Positions 1 to 7,184 of a stretch of 64,000 nucleotides of DNA are shown here, in pieces (within the stretch, counting starts at the first letter, position 1; the number at the start of each line of letters is the position of its first letter). Position numbers and translations under genes: made by a program. The stretch spans positions 62,001-126,000 of the forward strand of contig JBPCSQ010000020.1 in the NCBI GenBank assembly GCA_051006995.1, in the 5' to 3' direction. Origin of the DNA: JAIQGF01 sp051006995 (GTDB lineage: Bacteria; Acidobacteriota; Terriglobia; Terriglobales; Acidobacteriaceae). The notes under the pieces are model-generated. The model was given only the letters and a program-made list of their open reading frames with translations, had not been told where the DNA came from and ran no database searches.

Positions 1-156
1 AATGGCTTTCCCGGGTTTCGCATCTTCGCGGAAAATCTCCAGCACCTTGGGCGGACCCTGCATCTGGTGTCCACCCCCCGATGCGGTCTGCGCCTGCATC
101 AGCAACGGACACGCCAGCAGGGCTACAACAACGAGCAACAGCGACAGCTTGCGCAT
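1..156 (-). CDS. secreted protein, N-terminal fragment (cut by window edge)
   Basis: The open frame starts at an ATG at 154-156 on the minus strand and runs off the left edge of the window, so only 52 residues are visible. The start is well supported: a purine-rich AGGAGGAGG Shine-Dalgarno lies just upstream. The product opens with MRKLSLLLVVVALLACPLL and then MQAQTASG, a clear Sec signal peptide with cleavage probably after Ala-Gln-Ala. The mature part begins with a PPKVLEIFREDAKPGKA segment, which resembles the first strand of small dimeric alpha/beta-barrel (NIPSNAP/ABM-like) proteins and recalls the EVHINKVKPGM stretch of the secreted orphan at 11494-12249. That family link is inference. 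The function is unknown. Confidence 0.65.
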   Translation of the reverse strand, partial: MRKLSLLLVVVALLACPLLMQAQTASGGGHQMQGPPKVLEIFREDAKPGKAI

Positions 157-512
157 AGTTTCTCCTCCTCCTATCACCACGGTTTTGATTCCGCGTTTTA
201 GCGCGCGCCAGCGACCAGCGCGCGCCGTAGCTGGTTGAATGAAGTGCCGAAATTAAGGCAAGAGAAGTGCCGCCCCAAGCGGCCTTGCAGGCGGACACAG
301 CCTAGCCCTCACCCCGCCGGGTGTCAATCACAAGCCTCGCCGCTGGCGGACCTTAGCGCCGGACGGGTCTATAATCAAGCATGGCGACCCTGCGGCCACG
401 GCCCGCGACGATTGCCTTTTCGCCCCCCGCAATCCTGCTGTGCCCAAGGGACACAGTCTGGCATCCCGGCGCGCGGGGCACCCCGAGAAACACGGCGCAC
501 GATTAGAGAGCG
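157..512. other. intergenic region between divergent genes, with GC-rich hairpins
   Basis: This 356-base gap separates the minus-strand secreted protein from rel. It holds the Shine-Dalgarno of the left gene, a GCGCGCGC-rich inverted repeat around 200-227, and a candidate rel promoter at 347-375. The rel leader would be about 130 nt. I see no conserved riboswitch pattern and no convincing small ORF in it. Confidence 0.4.
347..375 (+). promoter_or_regulatory. candidate sigma-70 promoter of rel
   Basis: A perfect TATAAT lies at 370-375. At the usual 17-base distance upstream the sequence is CGGACC, a poor match to TTGACA, so the call rests mainly on the -10 element. It would give a leader of roughly 130 nt before the rel ATG at 513. 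Confidence 0.4.
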
Positions 513-2720
513 ATGGCCACTCTGCGGCAACAACTCGCCACCAATGTCCTCCGGGTCACTCGCTTCCGCGACCTGATGAAGCAGGTGCGCGAGGTCCGTC
601 CCAACGACGACCTCAGCATCATCAAGAAGGCCTACGATTACTCCCTCCGCTATCACACCGGGCAAACTCGCGCTTCCGGCGAGCCTTACCTGGTGCATCC
701 CCTGGAAGTGGCCTGCGTGCTGGCCGAGATCAAGCTCGATCCGATCGCCATTGCTGCCGGCCTGCTCCATGACCTGGTGGAAGACACCGCCGTCACCATC
801 GAAGAAATCAATAAGGAATTCGGTGAGCAGGTGGCGCACATCGTCGAGGGCGTCACCAAGATCAGCAAGATTGACTTCCACACCCGCGAGGAGCGCCAGG
901 CCGAGAACCTGCGCAAGATGATGCTGGCCATGGTGGACGACATCCGTGTCGTCCTCATTAAGCTGGCCGATCGCCTGCACAACATGCGCACGCTCCAGCA
1001 CCTCGACCCCGAGCGCCAGCAGGCCATCGCCCGCGAGACGCTGGAGATTTACGCACCCATCGCGCACCGTCTCGGCATGGGCAAGATTCGCGGGGAGCTC
1101 GAAGACCTCGCCTTTCCCTACGTGGATCCGATCGGCTACCAGCAGGTGCATGACGCGGTGGAGTCGCGGCGCAAGGCCGGCGAGGAGTTCCTGGCCGGCA
1201 TCATCACCATCATTCGCGACAAGCTGAAGGAAGCCGGCATTCAGGCGCGCGTCGAAAGCCGCATCAAGCGCCTGTACTCCATCTACATGAAGATTCAGCG
1301 CCAGCGCATCACCGTGGACCAGATGTACGACCTGCTGGCGGCACGCATCATCACGCAGTCCGTGCAGGATTGCTACGCCGTGCTCGGCACCATCCACAAT
1401 TTGTGGCGCCCCGTGCCCGGTCGAATCAAGGACCATATCGCCATGCCGCGGCCCAATCTCTACCAGTCGCTGCATACCTCGGTGATCGCCGACAGCGGCA
1501 CGCCCTTCGAAGTGCAGATTCGCACCGAAGAAATGCACAAGATGGCCGAGGAGGGCATCGCCGCCCACTGGAAATACAAGGACGGCCCGGTCACCGCGCG
1601 CGACGAGCAGCGCCTGGCATGGCTGCGCCAGGTGGTCGAGTGGCAGCGCGATATGAGCGATCCCAACGAGTTCCTCTCGACGCTCAAAATCGATCTCTAC
1701 CCCGAGGAGGTGTACACCTTCACCCCGAAGGGCAAGGTGGTGGTGCTGCCGCGCGATGCCACGCCGGTTGATTTTGCCTACACCGTGCACACCGAGGTCG
1801 GCCACACCTGCGTCGGCGCCAAAGTAAACGGGCGCATGGTGCCGCTGCGTTACAAGCTGAAGAGCGGCGACATCGTCGAGATCATCACCCAGTCCGGTCA
1901 CAAGCCCAGTCGCGACTGGCTGGCGCTGGTCAAATCCAGCCGCGCCCGCCAAAAGATCAAGCACTGGCTCAACGTTCACCAGCGCGAGCGCGCGATCGAA
2001 ATCGGACGCAAGCTGATTGAGAAGGAAGCGCGCAAGTACCGCGTCCCGCTGAAGGACATCAAGGAAGAGCAGTACCAGAAGGTGGCGAGCGAGATCGGCT
2101 TGGGGCGTCCGGACGACTTGATGGCCGCGATCGGCTACGGCAAGTTTTCCGCCCGGCAAATCCTGGCCCGCCTGTCACCCGCGGCTGCGGAAACTCCCGC
2201 TCAAGATACCGCGGAAGAGAAGCCCGGCGGGCTTCTGCGCCGCGTCTTCGGCGGCGAGAGCGGCGCCATCAAGGTCAAGGGCCACGACGACCTGCTGGTC
2301 TATCGCGCGCGATGTTGCAATCCCATCCGCGGGGAAGACATCGTCGGCTACGTCACCCGCGGCAAAGGCGTCGCCGTCCACGCCAAAAGCTGCCCCAATG
2401 TCGTGAACTTGTTGTACGAGTCCGACCGCCGTATTGACGTGGAGTGGGCGCGCCCGGCCAAGGAAGATGCCGCCGGCGCCGCTTTCCCGGTCAAGCTCAC
2501 CGTATTCTGCGACGACCGCAGCGGCATGCTGAAACAGATGACCGCCGTCATCAGCGATGAGAACATCAACATCCGCAACATCGAAGCCCGTACCGCTAAT
2601 TCCCAGGCGACGATTGACGTGGTCATGGAAATCGAAGATCTGAAGCACCTGGAGAAGATTGTCGGCGGTCTGCGCAAAATCCCCGGCGTGCACGACGTCC
2701 AACGCGTGCAAAAAATCTAA
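513..2720 (+). CDS. rel: bifunctional (p)ppGpp synthetase/hydrolase (RelA/SpoT)
   Basis: This 735-aa long RSH protein makes and hydrolyses the stringent-response alarmone (p)ppGpp. The HD hydrolase domain shows VHPLEVA near residue 62, the LLHDLVEDT motif near 84-92 and KLADRLHNMRT near 150. The synthetase domain follows (about 240-355), with GRIKDHIAMPRPNLYQSLHT at 303-322 and EVQIRTEEMH. The RIKD tetrad at 304-307 is the RxKD form typical of bifunctional Rel enzymes; synthetase-only RelA has ExDD. TGS (about 390-450) and a C-terminal ACT domain complete the canonical layout. The length is normal for the family. The ATG at 513 is preceded only by a weak GAGAG. The gene looks monocistronic and is followed by a GTTTCAG-type repeat at 2723. 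Confidence 0.97.
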   Translation: MATLRQQLATNVLRVTRFRDLMKQVREVRPNDDLSIIKKAYDYSLRYHTGQTRASGEPYLVHPLEVACVLAEIKLDPIAIAAGLLHDLVEDTAVTIEEINKEFGEQVAHIVEGVTKISKIDFHTREERQAENLRKMMLAMVDDIRVVLIKLADRLHNMRTLQHLDPERQQAIARETLEIYAPIAHRLGMGKIRGELEDLAFPYVDPIGYQQVHDAVESRRKAGEEFLAGIITIIRDKLKEAGIQARVESRIKRLYSIYMKIQRQRITVDQMYDLLAARIITQSVQDCYAVLGTIHNLWRPVPGRIKDHIAMPRPNLYQSLHTSVIADSGTPFEVQIRTEEMHKMAEEGIAAHWKYKDGPVTARDEQRLAWLRQVVEWQRDMSDPNEFLSTLKIDLYPEEVYTFTPKGKVVVLPRDATPVDFAYTVHTEVGHTCVGAKVNGRMVPLRYKLKSGDIVEIITQSGHKPSRDWLALVKSSRARQKIKHWLNVHQRERAIEIGRKLIEKEARKYRVPLKDIKEEQYQKVASEIGLGRPDDLMAAIGYGKFSARQILARLSPAAAETPAQDTAEEKPGGLLRRVFGGESGAIKVKGHDDLLVYRARCCNPIRGEDIVGYVTRGKGVAVHAKSCPNVVNLLYESDRRIDVEWARPAKEDAAGAAFPVKLTVFCDDRSGMLKQMTAVISDENINIRNIEARTANSQATIDVVMEIEDLKHLEKIVGGLRKIPGVHDVQRVQKI

Positions 2721-2722
2721 AT

Positions 2723-2772
2723 ACAGTTTCAGTTTCGGTTCAGTCTGAGCCTGCAGCCGGGAGCCTGTCTAC
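2723..2772. repeat. intergenic word repeat (GTTTCAG type) plus AGCCTG word
   Basis: ACAGTTTCAGTTTCGGTTCAG at 2723-2743 repeats the GTTTCAG word found again at 5296, 30527 and 38965. It is followed by GCCTGCAGCCGGGAGCCTGT, which recurs in near-identical form at 5569-5600 (GCCTGCAGCC...GCCGGTAGCCTGTC). It sits between the convergent rel and lipoprotein stops. Confidence 0.6.
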
Positions 2773-3356
2773 AGCTCGCTCTCTTTTCCGCGCGTCGCCA
2801 CATACACCAGCGCGAACTCCGTTCCCGACTCGTACGGCTTCACCGCCACGATGTGCTGCCGCTCCGGAATGCCGGCCTTTAACTCGACCGACGTACCGTG
2901 GGGGCCGCACGTCAGCTCCTTCTCGTTGTTCTTGCCGCGCGAATAGCTGATGAATGCCGATTCGCTGCACTCCAGAAACTTGCCCCCGAACTGCTTCATC
3001 TTCGGGCGATAGAAGTCGAGCACCTTCGAGGGCGGATCGTCGGTGCGGAACTTCACCGCGACGACCTTCAGTCCGAAGGGCCCGCTGCTGATGTTCACAT
3101 TCGCCGCGGGCTGATCTTTATCGGTTTCGGTGCTCGGTACCGGCTTGGCGCCCGGATACACCGCCAGCCCGGTATCGCGCACGTCCACGTCGGTATTCAC
3201 CTTGATGTCGCCGAATGGTGTGCGCACATCCACCTTCTTGTTTCCGGAGGCGCTGCGGTCGGTGTCAATCGTGCACCCGCTCAGCCACAGCAGCGCGAAT
3301 GCCGCCAGGATGGCGGGCAGAAGCTCTCTGGCGAATCGCTGATTTCGATGGGACAT
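2769..3356 (-). CDS. predicted lipoprotein of unknown function
   Basis: The 195-aa product starts with a charged n-region, a hydrophobic stretch (LLPAILAAFALLWLSGC) and a lipobox LSGC, so it should be lipidated on Cys28 and membrane-anchored. The mature part has a repetitive linker (DVRTPFGDIKVNTDVDVRDTG) and a domain ending in VAVKPYESGTEFALVYVATR. I do not recognise a named enzymatic family; similar proteins are, to my knowledge, acidobacterial orphans. The ATG at 3356 has GAGG about 9 bases upstream. The first 92 bases overlap the 3' end of the GH3 gene in another frame, which suggests translational coupling or a recently extended upstream frame. Confidence 0.75.
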   Translation of the reverse strand: MSHRNQRFARELLPAILAAFALLWLSGCTIDTDRSASGNKKVDVRTPFGDIKVNTDVDVRDTGLAVYPGAKPVPSTETDKDQPAANVNISSGPFGLKVVAVKFRTDDPPSKVLDFYRPKMKQFGGKFLECSESAFISYSRGKNNEKELTCGPHGTSVELKAGIPERQHIVAVKPYESGTEFALVYVATRGKESEL

Positions 3357-5235
3357 GGCGTTTCATCCTCCACTGCGCTGCCTGCGGGGCACGCTGAATT
3401 CCCGCGCCGCGCTCGGCGAAGCTGGGAATGGTGACCGGCAGGTGTCCGCGAATTTCGATTTCCCCGAACAGCGCGCGAATCGCGCTCATTTCCGAAACCG
3501 TCGTGAATGAATACGTGCACAAGTAATTCTGCACCGCGGGAAACTGCAATGCCATATACGGGCTGCCCATGGCAACCACCGCCGTGCGCGCTCCCGCGCG
3601 GCTCAGGATGCCCTCGATCAGCGCTTCCGTATCGTGCTCCAGGCCCAGCGAGTTCGTCATCTGGTTGCTGGTCAGCGGTCCCAGGAACATCGGCGCCAGC
3701 ACGACCTGCGCCTGCTCCACCGCGGCCAGGATTTGCGGCGTCATGCCGCCGGCGATGCCCCGGTCCACGTAGAACACGTGCGCATCCGGCACGCGTGCCC
3801 GCAGTTCGCGCTCGAACACCCGCCCGAAATCGAACCGCACGTCATCGGTGAAGATGACGGCGACGACCCGGTTGCGGGTCTCCCGCATAGTGAGATACGG
3901 GCTGGCGGCCGGCGCGGTTCCCTGCAATCCGCGCTTTACCGGGAGCATCTGGCCATTGTCGCGGACCAGGGTCACGGCCGCATCGGCGATGTGCTGCCCG
4001 TAGGCCACATTGCCCGGCTGCGCCACCAGTTGCGATATCTTTTCCAGGTCCACCAGGCGGGCCTTGTGCAGCCCGACCGACGCCTTGGCGCGCAGGATCT
4101 TCAGCACCGAAGCGTCAATCTGCGGCTGCGGGATTTCGCCTGTCCTCGCCGCATTCAGCAAGCCGTTGTAGGCGCCGTCAATGTCGGCCGGGATCAGGAT
4201 CATATCGTTTCCCGCCTTCACCGCCGCCACCGCCGCTGCTCCCGAGGGATTCGGCGAGTTGCTATAAAGCCGCATCGTGCCGGCCATATCGAGCGCGTCG
4301 GTCACCACCAGCCCGGCAAATCCCATCTTCTTCTTCAGCAAGTCGGTCACGATCGCGTGTGACACCGTGGCCGGCCGGCGGCTGTCCGGTTCCAGCGCCG
4401 GCGCCAGCACGTGCGCCGTCATCACCGCGTCCACGCCCGCTTCGATGGCGGCCTGGAACGGCGGCAACTCCGTGGTCTGCAAATGTTGCAGGTCGCCGTC
4501 CACCTCCGCCAGCGACAAATGCGAGTTCGTGGACGTGTCGCCGTGTCCGGGAAAATGCTTGGCCGTCGTCAGCATGCCCGCCTGGTGCGCGCCCTTGATG
4601 TACGCCGCCACCAGCGCTCCCACCTGCTTGGGATCTTCCCCGAACGAGCGCGTGTTGATCACTGGATTGGCCGGGTTGGAGTTCACGTCCGCGTCGGGAA
4701 AGAAATTCCACTGCACGCCAACCGCGCGCGCTTCCATGCCGGTGATGCGCCCGGCCGCCTCGGCATCGGCCAGGCTGCCGTCGGCGCCGAACGCCATGGC
4801 GTGCGGGAAGACCGTAGTGCCGTACAGCCGCATCGAGAGCCCGCGCTCGTAGTCGGCGGCGAAAATCAGCGGCAACTCCGAGTCGCGCTGCAACTGGTTG
4901 GTCATCATCGCCGCTTCGTACGGCTGGTTCCTCAGCACGAACGGCCCATCCACCGGCACGGTCAAGCCGAACGCACCCAGGTGATACTTGCGCAGCATCA
5001 CCCGCAGCTTCTCGTACTCTGCACTCTGCACGTTGAGGAACTCGGCCCGCGACCACACCAGCAGCATCTGCCCGATCTTCTCTTCCAGCGTCAGCTTCTT
5101 GAGCGTCTTCTGTGCCCACTTGGCGCCTTCCGCGTCGAGTTGCACCGGCCCGGCAGTCTGATAGCGCTCCTTGGCCGCCACGCTCGTGGACAGCAACACC
5201 ACCAGCGCCAGCGCGAGCCCTAACTTTTTCGGCAT
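3265..5235 (-). CDS. secreted glycoside hydrolase family 3 enzyme (beta-N-acetylhexosaminidase-like)
   Basis: The 656-aa product carries a signal peptide (LGLALALVVLLSTSVAA) and a GH3 TIM barrel. KHFPGHGDTSTNSH near 225-240 is the NagZ-type loop holding the acid/base His and its Asp partner. VVTDALDMAG near 312 supplies the nucleophile Asp. A C-terminal alpha/beta domain (about 430-610) makes it longer than cytoplasmic NagZ (about 340 aa) and closer to secreted two-domain enzymes. It probably removes N-acetylglucosamine from muropeptides or external chitin-like sugars; the substrate is inference. The last 30 or so residues, Arg/Ala/Gln-rich, read through the start of the downstream lipoprotein gene and look non-native. 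Confidence 0.88.
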   Translation of the reverse strand: MPKKLGLALALVVLLSTSVAAKERYQTAGPVQLDAEGAKWAQKTLKKLTLEEKIGQMLLVWSRAEFLNVQSAEYEKLRVMLRKYHLGAFGLTVPVDGPFVLRNQPYEAAMMTNQLQRDSELPLIFAADYERGLSMRLYGTTVFPHAMAFGADGSLADAEAAGRITGMEARAVGVQWNFFPDADVNSNPANPVINTRSFGEDPKQVGALVAAYIKGAHQAGMLTTAKHFPGHGDTSTNSHLSLAEVDGDLQHLQTTELPPFQAAIEAGVDAVMTAHVLAPALEPDSRRPATVSHAIVTDLLKKKMGFAGLVVTDALDMAGTMRLYSNSPNPSGAAAVAAVKAGNDMILIPADIDGAYNGLLNAARTGEIPQPQIDASVLKILRAKASVGLHKARLVDLEKISQLVAQPGNVAYGQHIADAAVTLVRDNGQMLPVKRGLQGTAPAASPYLTMRETRNRVVAVIFTDDVRFDFGRVFERELRARVPDAHVFYVDRGIAGGMTPQILAAVEQAQVVLAPMFLGPLTSNQMTNSLGLEHDTEALIEGILSRAGARTAVVAMGSPYMALQFPAVQNYLCTYSFTTVSEMSAIRALFGEIEIRGHLPVTIPSFAERGAGIQRAPQAAQWRMKRHVPSKSAIRQRASARHPGGIRAAVAERVHD

Positions 5236-5295
5236 GACCGCGAGGGTATCAGGGAAAAGGTGCGGCCCTCAAGGGTGAAACGGGGGCAAGTTTCT

Positions 5296-5354
5296 GTTCA
5301 GTTTCAGTGGCCATGGCCGCTGAGCTTGCTGAACCGAAACTGAAACTGAAACTC
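5296..5354. repeat. GTTTCAG inverted word repeat
   Basis: The left arm GTTCAGTTTCAG (5296-5307) and the right arm CTGAACCGAAACTGAAACTG (5329-5348, continuing AAACTC) are reverse complements built of the same heptamer word. The roughly 20-base spacer is itself palindromic (GGCCATGGCC). It lies between the GH3 start and the small peptide gene. Confidence 0.7.
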
Positions 5355-5424
5355 CTAATGTTTTTGCAGCTTTTCTCCTCCCGCACCATCCAATAATTAT
5401 CCATCCCAGCAGGAGGCAATTCTC

Positions 5425-5520
5425 ATGATGTTCGCTGCAGCGGCGTTCGTCGTGGCCGCTTTCGCGGCCCCGGTGGCGCTTCCCTACGTCATCCAGAAGC
5501 TCGACGCACCGACTTTTTAG
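5425..5520 (+). CDS. 31-residue hydrophobic peptide
   Basis: A short frame, ATGATGTTC through TAG, encodes MMFAAAAFVVAAFAAPVALP followed by YVIQKLDAPTF. A perfect AGGAGG at 5411-5416 sits 8 bases before the first ATG, and a strong intrinsic terminator follows 20 bases after the stop. This gives a complete, isolated translation unit. The N-terminal two thirds could be one membrane helix or an uncleaved signal. No homology can be claimed. It may be a small membrane protein, a signalling peptide or a toxin-like peptide; only its expression layout is visible. Confidence 0.6.
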   Translation: MMFAAAAFVVAAFAAPVALPYVIQKLDAPTF

Positions 5521-5540
5521 TCACCAACCCGTAAACCAGG

Positions 5541-5567
5541 AGCCCCGCCGCGGCGGGGCTTTCGCTT
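5541..5567 (+). terminator. intrinsic terminator
   Basis: AGCCCCGCCGCGGCGGGGCT (5541-5560) is a perfect 20-base inverted repeat, followed by the T-rich TTCGCTTT. It should end the transcript of the 31-aa peptide gene. Confidence 0.75.
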
Positions 5568-5783
5568 TGCCTGCAGCCTGTCGCCGGTAGCCTGTCCGCA
5601 ACCTATTCCCTCGAACCGGGTTAGGTAATTGACCTGCTCCCGCATTTGACAGCGAAATGAGACAATAGGAACTGCGTTCAGCCCTGCTTATCCAGCACCT
5701 TCCGCAGCGGTTTCGGCCGGCTGAGCGTCTAATCCTGGTGACGGGCGGTGGGCGTCCGGCGGAGAAAGAACCAGCAGTCTTCG

Positions 5784-6878
5784 ATGGCCATCATTAAAAT
5801 CCCGCTCCAGGATCCGTACGAAGAAGTAAGTCCGCGCGACGAAGGGCCCGGAGCCCTGCAATCCAGCCTGCCATTCGATGGTGGCAAGCCCGCGGAACCG
5901 GTTGCAGCTCCCGTCCTGCTCATCCAGCTCCAGGACGACCTGGCGCGTTCGCGCCTGCGCGAGGCGTTCTGGATTTCCGTTGTCGTACACTTGCTCCTGG
6001 TCATCACCTTCGTCGCCGCGCCGAAGTATCTGCCGATGCACCGCCTGATCAGCGCGCGCTCGGCCGAGGACCTGCTGCGCGAACGCCAGGCGACCTTCCT
6101 CGAACTGCCGGCCGATCAGCAGAAGGTCACCACCCGTCCGAAAACCAACATCATCTCCGACAAGGATCGCACCGCCTCCTCGCGCACTCCGCAGATTGAC
6201 CGCAAAACGCTCGACGAACTGCGCGACGCGCGGCGTCCTGGCGCCCCCGGGCCTGGTGGCCAGCCCACCCCGCAAAGCCCGCCGGTGGTGGGCCAGATGC
6301 CGCCGCAACAGAATCCGGCGAATGGCATGCGCGGTACGCCGCCCCCGCCGCCGTCCAATCAGAGCGCGCAGTTGCAGAGCCCGCCCATCAGCGCCAAGGA
6401 GGCCTTTGGGTCGGCCATGTCGCCTCGATCGGCCATCGAGCAGGCGGCGCGTGCCACCTCGCGCGGCGGTTATGGCGGATCGGTCGGCGATTACGGCATG
6501 AACGCGCCCGGAGGCGCCCGCACCAATCTGGGCGGCCCGGAAATTCTCAGCGACACCATGGGCGTGGACTTCGGGCCTTATCTCGCCCGCGTCCTGCACG
6601 ACGTGCGCTTCAACTGGTATCAGCTCATCCCCGAGGTCGCGCGCGCGCCGCTGATGAAGCGCGGCAATGTCGCCATCGAGTTCGCCATCATGAAGGACGG
6701 CTCGGTGGCCGGCATGCGCCTGGTGTATCCCTCCGGCGACGTGTCGCTCGACCGCGCCGCTTGGGGCGGCATCACCGCCTCCAATCCGTTCCCGCCACTG
6801 CCCGGAGAATTCAAGGGCCAGTACCTGGCGCTGCGCTTCCGCTTCCTCTACAACCCGCTGCGCGGCGAGATGCAGTAA
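5784..6878 (+). CDS. TonB-like energy transducer / cell-envelope protein
   Basis: The product is 364 aa from the ATG at 5784. An upstream GTG at 5748 is also in frame, but it adds an Arg/Gln-rich stretch; neither start has a good ribosome site. An N-terminal cytoplasmic segment is followed by one membrane helix near 61-79 (AFWISVVVHLLLVITFVAA), a Pro/Gln-rich periplasmic spacer (about 140-210), and a C-terminal TonB-type domain that begins near VDFGPYLARVLHDVRFNWY and ends with the F(P)PLP-containing strand. This layout matches TonB/TolA-like proteins that transmit proton-motive force to outer-membrane receptors. No ExbB/ExbD lies nearby, so the partner complex is elsewhere. A parS-like site starts directly at its stop codon. 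Confidence 0.8.
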   Translation: MAIIKIPLQDPYEEVSPRDEGPGALQSSLPFDGGKPAEPVAAPVLLIQLQDDLARSRLREAFWISVVVHLLLVITFVAAPKYLPMHRLISARSAEDLLRERQATFLELPADQQKVTTRPKTNIISDKDRTASSRTPQIDRKTLDELRDARRPGAPGPGGQPTPQSPPVVGQMPPQQNPANGMRGTPPPPPSNQSAQLQSPPISAKEAFGSAMSPRSAIEQAARATSRGGYGGSVGDYGMNAPGGARTNLGGPEILSDTMGVDFGPYLARVLHDVRFNWYQLIPEVARAPLMKRGNVAIEFAIMKDGSVAGMRLVYPSGDVSLDRAAWGGITASNPFPPLPGEFKGQYLALRFRFLYNPLRGEMQ

Positions 6879-6894
6879 TGTTCCACGTGGAACA
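6879..6894. promoter_or_regulatory. parS-type ParB binding site
   Basis: TGTTCCACGTGGAACA is a perfect 16-base palindrome that fits the conserved bacterial parS consensus (TGTTNCACGTGNAACA). It begins on the base after the TonB-like stop codon. ParB-CTP would load here and recruit ParA/SMC. Chromosomal parS sites usually cluster around the replication origin. No parA/parB gene is in the window, and I found no second full match. Confidence 0.8.
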
Positions 6895-7184
6895 ATTGTG
6901 GAAAACATGTATTGCTAAAAGATAACTACCACCACTAATCACAACAGCCTATTGGAGTTGCACTCGCAGTGTGACAAGCGCGGCGGCAACACGTTGAAAA
7001 CACAGAGCGGAAGCTGTGGAAATTTTGTGACGGATGTGCAGAATCGCGGAACTTTGTCACAAAAACATGGATTCCGCGGCGGGTGGCCCGTTGGAGTTTA
7101 CTCCGCCCCCACGTCCTAACCAAGCACTCCGTTGGACGTCTATCTGGTTATCGCGAAATTACGCGAATCCGGAGCCCTTCCTTC
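6895..7184. other. AT-richer intergenic stretch with DnaA-box-like motifs next to parS
   Basis: Immediately after parS, TGTGGAAAA at 6897-6905 is the reverse complement of TTTTCCACA, a match to the relaxed DnaA box TTWTNCACA. Near-matches follow at 7015 (reverse ATTTCCACA) and 7053 (TTTGTCACA). TTTTGTGAC (7023-7031) and GTCACAAAA (7056-7064) form a 9-bp inverted repeat. The stretch is clearly less GC-rich than the flanking genes. It could be an origin-like or ParB-regulated region, or simply the promoter of the peptidase gene. Confidence 0.35.
7015..7032. repeat. 18-bp direct repeat, copy 1
   Basis: TGTGGAAATTTTGTGACG occurs here and, identically, at 11224-11241, both in intergenic DNA flanking the 7-11 kb block. 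The copies bracket four genes whose base composition looks different from their neighbours. Confidence 0.65.

Noticed and set aside
375..2159. 594-codon minus-strand frame opposite rel
   Set aside because: It lies on the complementary frame of a convincing rel gene; its residues (many Ala, Leu, His, Gly) are those of an antisense GC-rich shadow and show no motifs.
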